Translations under genes and position numbers: made by a program
The notes under the pieces: generated by a model
Databases searched by the model: none
Seen by the model: only the letters and a program-made list of their open reading frames with translations
Told to the model about the DNA's origin: nothing
Shown here: in pieces, positions 10,727 through 22,771 of the stretch
How positions within the stretch are numbered: the stretch's first letter is position 1
Layout of the letters: every line of letters begins with the position of its first letter
NCBI RefSeq assembly: GCF_009389715.1
Contig: NC_052396.1
Location: 17,142,631-17,206,630 of the forward strand
From: Phoenix dactylifera
Taxonomy: Eukaryota > Streptophyta > Magnoliopsida > Arecales > Arecaceae
Direction of reading: 5' to 3'
DNA: 64,000 nt

Positions 10727-13585
10727 TGTAATGTCCGGGGCCAATACAGACTGGGCCCAATACTGTAGGGCCCAGTTGAATAGTATTGGGCCAGGGATGG
10801 GTTAGCTGGCCCAAGATGGCCATAATCTCCCGCCTGAGGGCTGAAAAGACAGGATCACAGATGGCCAACGGGGAGACCCCTACAGGCATGCACAACCGGA
10901 GCCCGCCACCTCCCTCCTCCTCGGCAGCTGGGCCTCGAGCTGGCCTGAAGGGGGGGGGGTAGCTGGTGGCTCCCGAAGCCCTGAGCAAGGAGAGGATGCC
11001 ACCTCTCCTTGGGGTCAAATCACAAGCTTAGTTTTTATAGACCTAAGCCCTGCTAACCCTAATCTTGGATATACCCTCTTAAGCTTCTAACCCTCTGATA
11101 TTCGGTACCAGAGAGCTAGATCCTGGAGCTGGAGGTGGAAGGTGCCCCGCAGCCCCAAGGGAAGAAGGAGGGAACTTGCCGAGAAAGGGTCACTGCCCGA
11201 CTCCACCCAGCCAAGTCAAGGTAAGCACACTGCCAGTAGACTAAAGCGAGAGAAGAGGGGAGGAAACCCCTCGGTGGGGGTGTTCTCCTCTCTGTTCCAT
11301 TCATGGAACAGAGGGGAGCACACCGGCACAAGGAGGAAGATCGGGCAAGAAGAAGAAAACAACAAAACCCTAGGCCAGACCCACGGGCCACGGGCTGGAC
11401 CCACGGGCCGCGGGCCGGACCAAGGAAACCCAAGCCCAGGCCCGGCTGCCACCCGGGCCGAGCCCAACCGGACTCGGCCTACGGGGTGACAGTCCCTGGC
11501 CGCTGCCGCCCTAGGGCAGAGGGGCAGCCAGGGGGGCCGCCGGTTCTGGCCACGCCGGCGACCAATGCGGCCCCCAAGGCCGCCAGCCTCCGCCTCCGCC
11601 TCTCCGCCGGCGAGAGGTGGTGGCGAGACTCCCACAAGAAAAAGGAAAAAGGGGGAAGAAGGAAACAGAAGAAGAAGAAAGACAAAAAAAAGGGGGGGGT
11701 ACTTACCTCGGACCACGGCCTTACCTCGCCGTGGTCGGAGCCGGTGAAGTCCTCCCGGAGGAGATCGGCCTCGAACCCACCTCCCAGCTCTTCTCCTCTC
11801 CTCCGGCACCACTTCGAAGAAGAGGGAAGAGCCGGCCTCCCACCGCCGCCGCCCCGAAAGAGTTGCACCTCTCCGGGCTGGTGGATCGGGAGCCTCGCCT
11901 CCCCGGCCGCCTGCGAGAGGAGGGGAAGAACCGGAAGGCGGCGAGGGAAAAAGGAGAAAGGCACCGGGAGAGGAGGAGGCCGGGGAGGGTTCGGTGAAGG
12001 CGGAAGGAGGAGGGGGCCGGGCGGATGGGAGATGGAGAAGCCGAAGAAGAGAGAGGGCCGCACGAAAAAAGGCGGAAGCCTCTGGAACCACCTGGAAAGG
12101 GCCCTTAACGGGTCTGCCCAGCGGGTCGGATCCGAGTCCGGATCCGAAACCCGTTAGGCCTAAATCCTTTAATTCGATTTGGGTGAGTCCGATGAAGGAT
12201 TGATTCAAGCCCAATCGAGTTAAATGGGTTAAATTAAACCCAATTGGGCTGAGGCTGAACCCCCATTTATGCAATAGTAATCCCAGCAGGCCCAATTAAT
12301 TGTAAATCAGGCCCAGTCCAAGCTAATTAAATTGGCAGAGGGCCTAATTGGCTGAAAGAGGCTGGACTTAGTTTAAATCAGGCCCAACCCTGTCATTAAA
12401 AAGCCCAATTAACCATATGGACCCAAATGTCTTTAAATGAACACCAAAGGCTTCAAATTGGCTAAATTAAAATGGGCCAAGATCCTTGGTTGGGACCCAA
12501 GCAAGTCCATGATAAGATGAACCAAATTCTATAATAAATAGAGAATAATATGATTCCTATAATGTGGTTTTAGGAATCAACGATTTGCCACCAAGACTTT
12601 GGATAACGAATTGCTGTAAGTAACCTGTTCTAATCCTGTTTTGGATCATGTCATGTTATTAATGTTTCCTCAGCATTTCTTTTAAGTATATATGTTTCAT
12701 GCTTGATATGTTACAATGTTTAAGTAACTTGCATGAACCCAAAAGCTATGGCTATGTATGCGATATGATGATACTGATATTTTAATCATGCATGTAAGTT
12801 TATAAAGTCTTAGCTAGCCCAGAGGCACTATAATGGGCTCAAAGATGCTACTGAGAATGACTGAGCCGCCAGTGGCTGAATAGTAACTGAGCCTGCCCCG
12901 CCAGTGGCTGAATTGGAATTGGGCCTGCCCCGCCAGTGGCTGAATAGTAACTGCGCTTGCCCCGCCAGTGGCTGAATAGTAACTGAGCCTGCCCCGCCAG
13001 TGGCTGAATAGTAACTGAGCTGGCCCTGCCAGTGGTCGAGTCTGACTTCGCAGTAGCATCCGAGAGAAAAAGGACCACGGCATGCCGGGGGCACGGTTTC
13101 ATATGCATATATTATGAAAATTTTGTGATTTGCACTACTGCTTTGTTTAAATTGCATACATATTATGCCATGATGATTATTAGATAAACATGCATGTCAG
13201 CTTCTCAAACCCTGATTTACATGTTTAGCCTACTGGTTGATCCGGTAGGATTATGCAGGATTACTTACTGAGCCGTGTAGCTCACATCTGTTTATGCTTC
13301 GTTTTCTTTCAGATCCTCATCACTGATCGCCACCAGATATGTTTTTATTTTGTTACAGAGCTTCGTATTTTTGGAGAAGCTTATATACTTTTGTACATTT
13401 GAATAGCATAGAAGTTCTGTATTTTTGGTTTCAAACTTGAAGGTTGTACTGCAAAACTTTTAATATATATATATAAGTTTGAATCCTTTTGGCTACCTGT
13501 TACCCCTGTATGAGGCTGCGTGCTACTGTGGGCGATAGTCGGCAATAGCACGGCCGTGTCACGGATCCGGGTCCGGGGCGTGACA
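10727..13585 (+). repeat. 5' LTR of the Tekay element
   Basis: It starts TGTAATGTCC and ends GGGGCGTGACA. The first 1.5 kb is GC-rich with long but family-less open frames on both strands; later parts are AT-rich. A 32-bp minisatellite lies at 12869-13035. Confidence 0.95.
12869..13035 (+). repeat. 32-bp minisatellite in the 5' LTR
   Basis: About five to six copies of a 32-bp unit containing CCAGTGGCTGAATAGTAACT and GAGCCTGCCCCG. One unit reads AATTGGAATTGG in the variable part. The same array, with the same variant order, is in the 3' LTR. Confidence 0.9.
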
Positions 13586-13590
13586 TCTAG

Positions 13591-13603
13591 TGGTATCAGA
13601 GCC
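13591..13603 (+). promoter_or_regulatory. Primer-binding site of the Tekay element
   Basis: TGGTATCAGAGCC, complementary to the 3' end of initiator tRNA-Met, lies 5 bases after the 5' LTR. Confidence 0.9.
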
Positions 13604-13743
13604 TTAGGTTAAACAATAGAATAACCATGCCTAAGGAAAGGGGTAGTTAAGAATGTCACTGTCATAGAAAATGTTATAATATGCTAGTTTAACATAATCT
13701 CACTGTAAAAAATTTTTGACTGCTAGGCGATCATTAGGAAGAT

Positions 13744-16700
13744 ATGGACGACGATCGGAGACCACCCTCCCCGGAGCCCAGCGAGCGGTCAGCTTCCCCG
13801 GATACTCCATGGTCTGCAGCGGGTCAGGCAGGCCTAGCCGGAGTGTATCAGCTCATGGCACAAGTGCTGCAACAGCAGCAGATGATGCAGCTGGCCGCTA
13901 TGCCATCAGCAGACTCCTGCTATGAGAGGTTCCGCCGACTGAACCCCCCGACCTTTGAGGGTGGGTCTGACCCTATGGCGGCAGAAACATGGATCTGGGA
14001 GACGGAAAAGATGTTCCGAGCCCTCCACTTTCCTGATGAGGTGACAGTCCGACTGGCGACCTCTATGCTGACAGGAAACGCCGAATACTGGTGGACGGCC
14101 ATGGAGACGGCTTATGCCGTTGACGGACTCACCTGGAGGGACTTTAAGAGGATGTTTTACAATCAATACTTTCCGGACTCAGTTCACCTGGCGAAGCAGA
14201 ATGAGTTTTTGACGCTGACCCAGACTGACCAGATGTCCGTTCTGGAGTACGCCAATAAATTTAACGAACTGGGACGATTTTGCCCCCAGTTCATGGAGGA
14301 TGAGAGAAGTAAGGTGAACCGGTTTGAGCAGGGATTGAGGTACGTGATTCGGTCCCGAATATCCTCCCATCTATTCTCAAGCTACAAAGATGTACTGGAC
14401 CGAGCCTTGAAGGTTGAGGCTGACCTGACACGGTCCGGGAGAGAGAGGGAGGACCTGAAGAGGACCCGGTCATCGGGAGCACCGAGTAGTGGGTCTGGAG
14501 GCAGCAAGGGGTCTGTGCCCAAGAAGAGACAGAGCAGAGGCTGTCCCACTTGTGGCGGAAACCACAAGGGTACCTGCATGAAGAAGACCGGAGCTTGTTA
14601 TTCTTGCGGGCAGACAGGACACATCGCTCGCAACTGCCCTAGCCGAAAGAAGGACGAGCCCAGACATACTGCACCAGAGGACCAGAGATCGAGGGGTAAC
14701 CCTCGAGTTTTCGCACTGACTCGACAGGATGCCAGTGCTAGCGATCAAGTGGTGACAGGTACACTTCTGGTCAACTTGGTTCCTGCCCTCATTCTATTTG
14801 ATACTGGTTCTACGCATTCTTTCGTGTCAGTTAGCTTTTCCAGACAATTACATAGCACATCTGAGAAATTAGTGGAACCATGGCATGTTGCTACACCCCT
14901 TCAGAAAACCGCAATTGTTGACACTAAATATAAAGATTGCATAATTCAGATAGGGGAAAAAGAATTTGAGACAAATCTTTTACAGCTTGACATGCAAGAC
15001 TTTGATATTATCTTGGGCATGGACTGGATGTCACAGTATCACGCCCACATTGATTGTTACCACAAGAGGGTGGTATTTCGGATACCTGGGGAGCAAGAAT
15101 TTTTCTTTCAGGGCGATATACCCCTTCAAGATGCTCCTACACTACACTTTATTTCTGCCTTGAAAGCTGGAAAGGCTTTGAGAAAAGGGTGTATGGCCTA
15201 TCTGGCCTGTGTAGTGGATACCCAGAAAGAGACCAAACTGGAAGATATTCCAGTAGTCAGAGAATATCCGGATGTCTTCCCGGAGGAATTACCAGGATTA
15301 CCCCCAGACCGAGAGATCGAATTCACTATCGACCTCGCACCAGGAGAGGGGCCAGTCTCCAAGGCTCCTTATCGGATGGCCCCTGCTGAGTTAAGGGAAT
15401 TGAAGGTACAACTACAAGAACTCCTGGATAAAAAGTTCATCCAGCCTAGTGCGTCGCCATGGGGAGCTCCTGTCCTGTTTGTGAAAAAGAAAGACGGGAG
15501 TATGCGGCTATGCATCGATTACCGGGAGTTGAACAAGATAACCATAAAGAACAAATATCCCCTACCCCGGATCGATGACCTGTTTGATCAGCTGCAAGGC
15601 GCCCAAGTCTTCTCCAAGATAGATTTGAGGTCGGGTTACCATCAGCTGAAGATCAAATCTGAGGATGTGCCAAAAACTGCATTTCGAACCAGGTATGGGC
15701 ATTATGAATTTCTGGTTATGCCTTTTGGACTGACCAATGCCCCGGCTGCATTTATGGACTTGATGAACAGAGTCTTTAAACAATATTTGGATCAGTTCGT
15801 GATAGTTTTCATCGATGACATTTTGATATACTCAAAGAGCCGGAAGGAACATGAAGACCATTTGAGGATGGTGCTACAAATCCTTCGAGAGAAGAGGCTG
15901 TACGCCAAGCTGAACAAATGTGAGTTCTGGCTGGACAGTGTGGCGTTTCTCGGCCATATAATCTCCAAGGAAGGAGTGTCAGTGGACCCCAAGAAGATAG
16001 AAGCGGTGGTGGATTGGCCTCGTCCTACCAACGCCAAGGAAATAAGAAGCTTTTTGGGATTAGCCGGGTATTACCGGCGATTTGTGGAAGGGTTCTCCAA
16101 AATAGCTACCCCCTTGACCCAGTTGACTAAGAAACGGGCCAAGTTTATCTGGGACGGCAAGTGTGAGAGGAGCTTCCAGGAGCTTAAACAAAAGTTAGTT
16201 TCTGCCCCAATTTTAACATTGCCGTCCTTAACTGGAGAATTTACCATTTACAGTGATGCTTCCAAGAACGGGCTAGGCTGTGTGCTGATGCAAGATGGCA
16301 AGGTGGTAGCATATGCCTCGAGACAGCTGAAACCCTATGAACAGAACTACCCGACACATGACCTGGAGTTGGCCGCAGTAGTGTTCGCCTTGAAACTTTG
16401 GAGACATTATTTGTATGGCGAACACTGTGAAGTGTACACCGACCACAAGAGCCTAAAGTATATATTCACCCAGAAGGAATTGAATATGAGGCAAAGAAGG
16501 TGGTTAGAACTCCTGAAGGATTATAACCTGAGCATTAAGTACCACCCAGGGAAGGCCAACGTGGTGGCTGATGCCCTAAGCAGGAAATCAGTAGTGGGCT
16601 CCGCCGCGTTACTCACCACTCAACCACAGATTCAGGGGGATCTCAATAAACTGCAGGTTGAGGTGGTTACCCGAACTACAAAAAGTTTGCTGGCCGCTTT

Positions 16701-18270
16701 GAGCATACAACCAACCTTGATCGACAGGATAAAGGTCGCCCAGCAGTCTGATGAGCACATCTGCCAGCTCAAGGATGAAGTGGAGAAAGGGTTGCGACCC
16801 GAGCTCCAAATGCACCCAGATGGCACTCTAATGTTTGGCCATCGACTGTGTGTACCGGCAAATGTTGACCTAAGAAGGGAAATCATGGAAGAGGCCCACC
16901 AATCCCGTTTCTCTATTCACCCAGGCAGTACTAAGATGTACCGGGACCTTCGGGAACATTACTGGTGGAAGGGGATGAAGAGAGAGATAGCTGAGTTTGT
17001 GGCCCGATGTTTGACCTGTCAGCTGGTAAAAGCAGAGCACCAGAGGCCGGCAGGGTTGCTGGAACCAATAGAAATTCCTGAATGGAAGTGGGAGCACATC
17101 ACGATGGATTTTGTTACAGGACTTCCTAGAACAGTAAGGAAGAATGATGCGGTATGGGTGATAGTTGATCGTCTCACAAAATCGGCCCACTTTCTACCAT
17201 TCAGAATTGGTACTCCTTTAGACAAGCTGGCCCAATTATACATCGACGAGATTGTACGCCTGCACGGAGTACTAGTGAGTATCATTTCTGATCGTGACCC
17301 CCGATTCGTGTCCAGATTCTGGGGAAGCTTTCAAAAGGCCATGGGTACCGGACTGAGGCTCAGTACAGCATACCACCCCCAGACTGACGGCCAGTCAGAG
17401 CGGACAATCCAAACTCTGGAAGACATGTTGAGGGCTTGCACTGTGGACCTAGGTGGAAATTGGGATAGTCATATACCACTGGTGGAATTTGCTTATAACA
17501 ATAGTTACCATTCCAGTATCCAGATGGCCCCCTACGAAGCCCTCTATGGGAGAAAATGCCGGTCCCCCTTACACTGGGATGATGTCGGGGAGCGGAAAAT
17601 GCTAGGCCCCGAACTGGTCCAGCACACCAGAGACAAGGTACTACTAATTAAGCAAAGGCTTCAGGCTGCCCAAGACAGACAGAAAAGATGGGCTGATAGA
17701 GGAAGAAGGGCCTTGGAATTTTTGGAGGGAAACTTTGTCTTTCTAAAAATTTCTCCATCGAAGGGTATCACCCGATTCGGAAGACACGGCAAGCTAAGTC
17801 CCCGCTACATCGGCCCATTCGAGATTCTTGCCAGGATAGGCAAGGTTGCCTACAAATTGGCCCTACCCCCGGAGCTATCGGGCGTACACGACGTCTTCCA
17901 TGTCTCACTACTGCAGAGGTACATCCCGGATCCCAGCCATGTGGTGCCACATGAGCCCCTGCAATTAAATAGAGATTTAACCTATGAGGAGGCTCCCCTG
18001 CGCATCGTCGACAGAAAAGAGCAGATCCTCCGAAGGCGCACCATTCCCTACGTTAAGGTCCAGTGGACCAATCACACTGAAAGGGAAGCCACCTGGGAGT
18101 TGGAAGAAGAGATGCGACAGTGTTACCCTCAGCTCTTCGAGAACCAAGGTATGCTTAATTTCGGGGACGAAATTTATTTAAGGGGGAAGGATGTAATGTC
18201 CGGGCCCAATACAGACCGGGCCCAATACTGTAGGGCCCAGTTGAATAGTATTGGGCCAGGGATGGGTTAG
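13744..18270 (+). CDS. Gag-Pol polyprotein, Ty3-Gypsy (Tekay/Del) retrotransposon
   Basis: One open frame of 1508 residues. Order: retrotransposon Gag domain (about 60-210); Cys-rich CPTC..C and a CCHC knuckle [14 protein letters not shown] (about 284-297); aspartic protease DTGS (about 353); reverse transcriptase with FIDD (about 689-692); RNase H starting YSDAS (about 836); integrase with an HHCC finger (about 1058-1095) and DDE core starting in MDFVTGLP (about 1122); and a C-terminal chromodomain-like segment (about 1434-1465) with VQWTNH and ATWELEEEM. It copies and integrates the element; the chromodomain is thought to guide insertion into heterochromatin. There is no internal stop or frameshift, so it may be functional. 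The frame runs past the polypurine tract into the 3' LTR. Confidence 0.95.
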   Translation: MDDDRRPPSPEPSERSASPDTPWSAAGQAGLAGVYQLMAQVLQQQQMMQLAAMPSADSCYERFRRLNPPTFEGGSDPMAAETWIWETEKMFRALHFPDEVTVRLATSMLTGNAEYWWTAMETAYAVDGLTWRDFKRMFYNQYFPDSVHLAKQNEFLTLTQTDQMSVLEYANKFNELGRFCPQFMEDERSKVNRFEQGLRYVIRSRISSHLFSSYKDVLDRALKVEADLTRSGREREDLKRTRSSGAPSSGSGGSKGSVPKKRQSRGCPTCGGNHKGTCMKKTGACYSCGQTGHIARNCPSRKKDEPRHTAPEDQRSRGNPRVFALTRQDASASDQVVTGTLLVNLVPALILFDTGSTHSFVSVSFSRQLHSTSEKLVEPWHVATPLQKTAIVDTKYKDCIIQIGEKEFETNLLQLDMQDFDIILGMDWMSQYHAHIDCYHKRVVFRIPGEQEFFFQGDIPLQDAPTLHFISALKAGKALRKGCMAYLACVVDTQKETKLEDIPVVREYPDVFPEELPGLPPDREIEFTIDLAPGEGPVSKAPYRMAPAELRELKVQLQELLDKKFIQPSASPWGAPVLFVKKKDGSMRLCIDYRELNKITIKNKYPLPRIDDLFDQLQGAQVFSKIDLRSGYHQLKIKSEDVPKTAFRTRYGHYEFLVMPFGLTNAPAAFMDLMNRVFKQYLDQFVIVFIDDILIYSKSRKEHEDHLRMVLQILREKRLYAKLNKCEFWLDSVAFLGHIISKEGVSVDPKKIEAVVDWPRPTNAKEIRSFLGLAGYYRRFVEGFSKIATPLTQLTKKRAKFIWDGKCERSFQELKQKLVSAPILTLPSLTGEFTIYSDASKNGLGCVLMQDGKVVAYASRQLKPYEQNYPTHDLELAAVVFALKLWRHYLYGEHCEVYTDHKSLKYIFTQKELNMRQRRWLELLKDYNLSIKYHPGKANVVADALSRKSVVGSAALLTTQPQIQGDLNKLQVEVVTRTTKSLLAALSIQPTLIDRIKVAQQSDEHICQLKDEVEKGLRPELQMHPDGTLMFGHRLCVPANVDLRREIMEEAHQSRFSIHPGSTKMYRDLREHYWWKGMKREIAEFVARCLTCQLVKAEHQRPAGLLEPIEIPEWKWEHITMDFVTGLPRTVRKNDAVWVIVDRLTKSAHFLPFRIGTPLDKLAQLYIDEIVRLHGVLVSIISDRDPRFVSRFWGSFQKAMGTGLRLSTAYHPQTDGQSERTIQTLEDMLRACTVDLGGNWDSHIPLVEFAYNNSYHSSIQMAPYEALYGRKCRSPLHWDDVGERKMLGPELVQHTRDKVLLIKQRLQAAQDRQKRWADRGRRALEFLEGNFVFLKISPSKGITRFGRHGKLSPRYIGPFEILARIGKVAYKLALPPELSGVHDVFHVSLLQRYIPDPSHVVPHEPLQLNRDLTYEEAPLRIVDRKEQILRRRTIPYVKVQWTNHTEREATWELEEEMRQCYPQLFENQGMLNFGDEIYLRGKDVMSGPNTDRAQYCRAQLNSIGPGMG
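18181..18191 (+). promoter_or_regulatory. Polypurine tract of the Tekay element
   Basis: AGGGGGAAGGA directly before the 3' LTR; the expected primer for plus-strand DNA synthesis. Confidence 0.85.
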
Positions 18271-21054
18271 CTGGCCCAAGATGGCCATAATCTCCCGCCT
18301 GAGGGCTGAAAAGACAGGATCACAGATGGCTAACGGAGAGACCCCTACAGGCATGCACAACCGGAGCCCGCCACCTCCCTCCTCCTCGGCAGCTGGGCCT
18401 CGAGCTGGCCTGAAGAGGGGGGGTAGCTGGTGGCTCCCGAAGCCCTGAGCAAGGAGAGGATGCCACCTCTCCTTGGGGTCAAATCACAAGCTTAGTTTTT
18501 ATAGACCTAAGCCCTGCTAACCCTAATCTTGGATATACCCTCTTAAGCTTCTAACCCTCTGATATTCGGTACCAGAGAGCTAGATCCTGGAGCTGGAGGT
18601 GGAAGGTGCCCCGCAGCCCCAAGGGAAGAAGGAGGGAACTTGCCGAGAAAGGGTCACTGCCCGACTCCACCCAGCCAAGTCAAGGTAAGCACACTGCCAG
18701 TAGACTAAAGCGAGAGAAGAGGGGAGGAAACCCCTCGGTGGGGGTGTTCTCCTCTCTGTTCCATTCATGAAACAGAGGGGAGCACACCGGCACAAGGAGG
18801 AAGATCGGGCAAGAAGAAGAAAACAACAAAACCCTAGGCCAGACCCACGGGCCGCGGGCTGGACCCACGGGCCGCGGGCCGGACCAAGGAAACCCAAGCC
18901 CAGGCCTGGCTGCCACCCGGGCCGAGCCCAACCGGACTCGGCCTACGGGGTGACAGTCCCTGGCCGCTGCCGCCCTAGGGCAGAGGGGCAGCCAGGGGGG
19001 CCGCCGGTTCTGGCCACGCCGGCGACCAATGCGGCCCCCAAGGCCGCCAGCCTCCGCCCCCGCCTCTCCGCCGGCGAGAGGTGGTGGCGAGACTCCCACA
19101 AGAAAAAGGAAAAAGGGGGAAGAAGGAAACAGAAGAAGAAGAAAGACAAAAAAAAGGGGGGGGGTACTTACCTCGGACCACGGCCTTACCTCGCCGTGGT
19201 CGGAGCCGGTGAAGTCCTCCCGGAGGAGATCGGCCTCGAACCCACCTCCCAGCTCTTCTCCTCTCCTCCGGCACCACTTCGGAGAAGAGGGAAGAGCCGG
19301 CCTCCCACTGCCGCCGCCCCGAAAGAGTTGCACCTCTCCGGGCTGGTGGATCGGGAGCCTCGCCTCCCCGCCGCCTGCGAGAGGAGGGGAAGAACCGGAA
19401 GGCGGCGAGGGAAAAAGGAGAAAGGCACCGGGAGAGGAGGAGGCCGGGGAGGGTTCGGTGAAGGCGGAAGGAGGAGGGGGCCGGGCGGATGGGAGATGGA
19501 GAAGCCGAAGAAGAGAGAGGGCCGCACGAAAAAAGGCGGAAGCCTCTGGAACCACCTGGAAAGGGCCCTTAACGGGTCTGCCCAGCGGGTCGGATCCGAG
19601 TCCGGATCCGAAACCCGTTAGGCCTAAATCCTTTAATTCGATTTGGGTGAGTCCGATGAAGGATTGATTCAAGCCCAATCGAGTTAAATGGGTTAAATTA
19701 AACCCAATTGGGCTGAGGCTGAACCCCCATTTATGCAATAGTAATCCCAGCAGGCCCAATTAATTGTAAATCAGGCCCAGTCCAAGCTAATTAAATTGGC
19801 AGAGGGCCTAATTGGCTGAAAGAGGCTGGACTTAGTTTAAATCAGGCCCAACCCTGTCATTAAAAAGCCCAATTAACCATATGGACCCAAATGTCTTTAA
19901 ATGAACACCAAAGGCTTCAAATTGGCTAAATTAAAATGGGCCAAGATCCTTGGTTGGGACCCAAGCAAGTCCATGATAAGATGAACCAAATTCTATAATA
20001 AATAGAGAATAATATGATTCCTATAATGTGGTTTTAGGAATCAACGATTTGCCACCAAGACTTTGGATAACGAATTGCTGTAAGTAACCTGTTCTAATCC
20101 TGTTTTGGATCATGTCATGTTATTAATGTTTCCTCAGCATTTCTTTTAAGTATATATGTTTCATGCTTGATATGTTACAATGTTTAAGTAACTTGCATGA
20201 ACCCAGAAGCTATGGCTATGTATGCGATATGATGATACTGATATTTTAATCATGCATGTAAGTTTATAAAGTCTTAGCTAGCCCAGAGGCACTATAATGG
20301 GCTCAAAGATGCTACTGAGAATGACTGAGCCGCCAGTGGCTGAATAGTAACTGAGCCTGCCCCGCCAGTGGCTGAATTGGAATTGGGCCTGCCCCGCCAG
20401 TGGCTGAATAGTAACTGCGCTTGCCCCGCCAGTGGCTGAATAGTAACTGAGCCTGCCCCGCCAGTGGCTGAATAGTAACTGAGCTGGCCCTGCCAGTGGT
20501 CGAGTCTGACTTCGCAGTAGCATCCGAGAGAAAAAGGACCACGGCATGCCGGGGGCACGGTTTCATATGCATATATTATGAAAATTTTGTGATTTGCACT
20601 ACTGCTTTGTTTAAATTGCATACATATTATGCCATGATGATTATTAGATAAACATGCATGTCAGCTTTCTCAAACCCTGATTTACATGTTTAGCCTACTG
20701 GTTGATCCGGTAGGATTATGCAGGATTACTTACTGAGCCGTGTAGCTCACATCTGTTTATGCTTCGTTTTCTTTTAGATCCTCATCAGTGATCGCCACCA
20801 GATATATTTTTATTTTGTTACAGAGCTTCGTATTTTTGGAGAAGCTTATATACTTTTGTACATTTGAATAGCATAGAAGTTCTGTATTTTTGGTTTCAAA
20901 CTTGAAGGTTGTACTGCAAAACTTTTAATATATATATATATATAAGTTTGAATCCTTTTGGTTACCTGTTACCCCTGTATGAGGCTGCGTGCTACTGTGG
21001 GCGATAGTCGGCAATAGCACGGTCGTGTCACGGATCCGGGTCCGGGGGGTGACA
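18192..21054 (+). repeat. 3' LTR of the Tekay element
   Basis: Nearly identical to 10727-13585. It starts TGTAATGTCC and ends GGGGGGTGACA, followed by the target duplication CAGTT. It contains the 32-bp minisatellite at 20333-20500. Confidence 0.95.
20333..20500 (+). repeat. 32-bp minisatellite in the 3' LTR
   Basis: Counterpart of the array at 12869-13035, with the same number and order of units. Confidence 0.9.
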
Positions 21055-22333
21055 CAGTTAGTAAGATTTTACAATCTGAAGACATGCATATTGATGTTGC
21101 TATAGATCAATTAAAAGGTCTTCTTTCTTATTTGAAAAGTTATAGGGAAAATGGATTCATGAATGCTTTGAATTCATCTAAAGAAATTGCAAATGAAATG
21201 GAAATAGAACCTATATTTCGTGAAAAACGTGTGATCCGTAGAAAAAAATATTTTGATGAAAATAATGATGATGAGATAACAAGATCAGCTGAAGAATCTT
21301 TTAGAATTGATTACTTTTTATATATAGTAGATCAAGCTATTTTTTCAATTCAAAATAGGTTTGAACAATTTACCGTATATGAAAATGTTTTTGGTTTTTT
21401 GTTTAATTTTAGAAAGTTAAAATCTTTGAATGAAGATGATTTGAAAAAGTGTTGTCTTAATCTTGAAAACTTTTTAAAGCATGGTGAATATTCTGATATT
21501 GATGGTATTGATCTGTTTTCAGAGTTAAAAATTTTAAAAGAATTTTTACAAACAGAAACTAGTACCCCTATTGATATTTTAAGTTTTATAAAAAAAACAG
21601 ATTCTTTTCCAAATGCATGCATTGCATATAGGATATTATTAACAATACCTGTAACAGTTGCTTCTGCTGAAAGAAGTTTTTCAAAATTAAAGTTGATAAA
21701 ATCTTATTTGCGATCAACTATGTCACAAGAAAGATTAAATGGATTAGCTATATTATCGATTGAAAATAGTATTTTAATGGATCTTGAGTATAAAAGTTTA
21801 ATTAGTAATTTTGCTTCTCAAAAAGCTAGGCGAATTATTTTTAAATAAAAATTTTAAAATATTTTTATACTTATTAAAAAAATTATTATTTAAATAATAA
21901 TAAAAAAGGCCCCTTCTAATGAGTTCGCCTAAGGCCCCCAAATGTATTGGGCCGCCCCTGGGTGATGACTGTGGATTTTCAAACTTTCCTACATTGGGTC
22001 TTAAAGCTTATGAAAACACGTACAATGCATAATCTCTACATCCCTCACAAATATCTCTTTTCTTATCTATTCATTTCTGCTAGTAAAGGGTGTTTAACAA
22101 TGTAAGATATTTCATATAAATTTGCTGACGAAAGAAGCGCCCAACTTTTTTCAACAAAAGAAAAAAGCATCTAGCTTTAATTTATCGATTTGCTAAGATC
22201 ATCATTCTCCTTGCTCAATTAGTTACGATCATGCATTGCTGTAGATTTTTCTTCAATTTTTCTGCAACTTACGTTGGAATCGGAATGATCTGCCCATACA
22301 TTGTGAGCATATCTATTCTCCTCGGAGGCATCC

Positions 22334-22686
22334 TGTTGCGGAAAATACAGGATCCAAACGGCGAACAGAACAATGCACAGAAATTCAGGGAAGAAGAGAA
22401 AGAAGAAATTGAACACAGAAATTTACGTGGTTCGGCAATGTGCCTACGTCCACGGGAGCGAAACGGCCGTAACTTTTCTTCTGTCACCAAATAACAAGGG
22501 TTACAAGATATTTATAGCTAAACCCTAACCCTAGAGTCCCAATCCCTATCAGCATCCCTGGTAAAATAAAATATTACATAATTATCCCAAAGATAAATAT
22601 ATTCCGTCGCTTCGCTCCGCTCCGTTAGAATACCAGTGTACCACTCAAATAAGAATACCACTTAATATGAGCCACTTATTCTAACA
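22334..22686 (-). repeat. 3' LTR of the Copia element (minus-strand sense)
   Basis: On the plus strand it reads TGTTGCGG to CTAACA, 353 bp, matching 27732-28084. The adjacent polypurine tract (minus strand, AAGGTGGAGAT) lies just right of 22686. Confidence 0.95.
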
Positions 22687-22771
22687 ATCTCCACCTTGGC
22701 GAATATTCACCCCTTAGGAGAAAAATAACCTGGGACACCACCTGACGCTGATAGGTTGGAACACATCCTCT

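Larger units (their letters stand above)
10727..21054 (+). mobile_element. Complete Tekay/Del-lineage Ty3-Gypsy retrotransposon
   Basis: The element is 10.3 kb with LTRs of 2859 and 2863 bp and a 5-bp target duplication CAGTT at 10722-10726 and 21055-21059. A tRNA-Met primer-binding site follows the left LTR, a polypurine tract precedes the right LTR, and there is one long gag-pol frame. Long LTRs plus a C-terminal chromodomain point to the Tekay/Del chromoviruses. By eye the LTRs differ by about 18-20 substitutions and a few short indels over 2.86 kb, under 1%. It is inserted in the hAT transposase relic. Confidence 0.95.
9805..21848 (+). pseudogene. Broken hAT transposase (TTF zinc finger / C-terminal dimerisation domain)
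   Basis: There are three surviving pieces. 9805-10443 has a Glu/Lys-rich start and a TTF-type zinc-finger region with a CFCC cysteine group. 10456-10719 continues the same protein after an in-frame TAG at 10441. 21063-21848 carries the C-terminal part with the hAT dimerisation signature (TVASAERSFSKLKLIKS, LAILSIEN). The central several hundred residues typical of the family, including the catalytic core, are missing. This deletion predates the Gypsy insertion, since DNA on both sides of the insertion joins N-terminal to C-terminal sequence directly. It is a dead, formerly mobile gene of the ZMYM1-like hAT type. Confidence 0.85.
8314..21960 (+). mobile_element. hAT transposon relic (hosts a Tekay Gypsy element)
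   Basis: The left end is CAGTGCCGGC at 8314. The right end, read inward, is CAGGGGCGGC from 21960, giving 8 of 10 matching terminal bases. TCGCCTAAGGCCCCC occurs near both ends. Remains of a TTF-zinc-finger/hAT-dimerisation transposase lie inside. No 8-bp target duplication is present: the flanks are AATCCTTAG on the left and GGTGATGA on the right. The element is split by the Gypsy element at 10727-21054, so its own DNA amounts to only about 3.3 kb. The GC-rich part (8430-9440) is low-complexity and probably leader. Confidence 0.75.

Noticed and set aside
11216..12295. 359-codon minus-strand frame, repeated at 18680-19759, and 284-codon plus-strand partners
   Set aside because: They lie wholly in the two copies of the GC-rich LTR, overlap on both strands and differ between LTRs by frame changes; no domain is recognisable.
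12869..13035. Regularly spaced repeats resembling a CRISPR array
   Set aside because: The units are contiguous with no unique spacers and lie in a plant retrotransposon LTR; they are a minisatellite.
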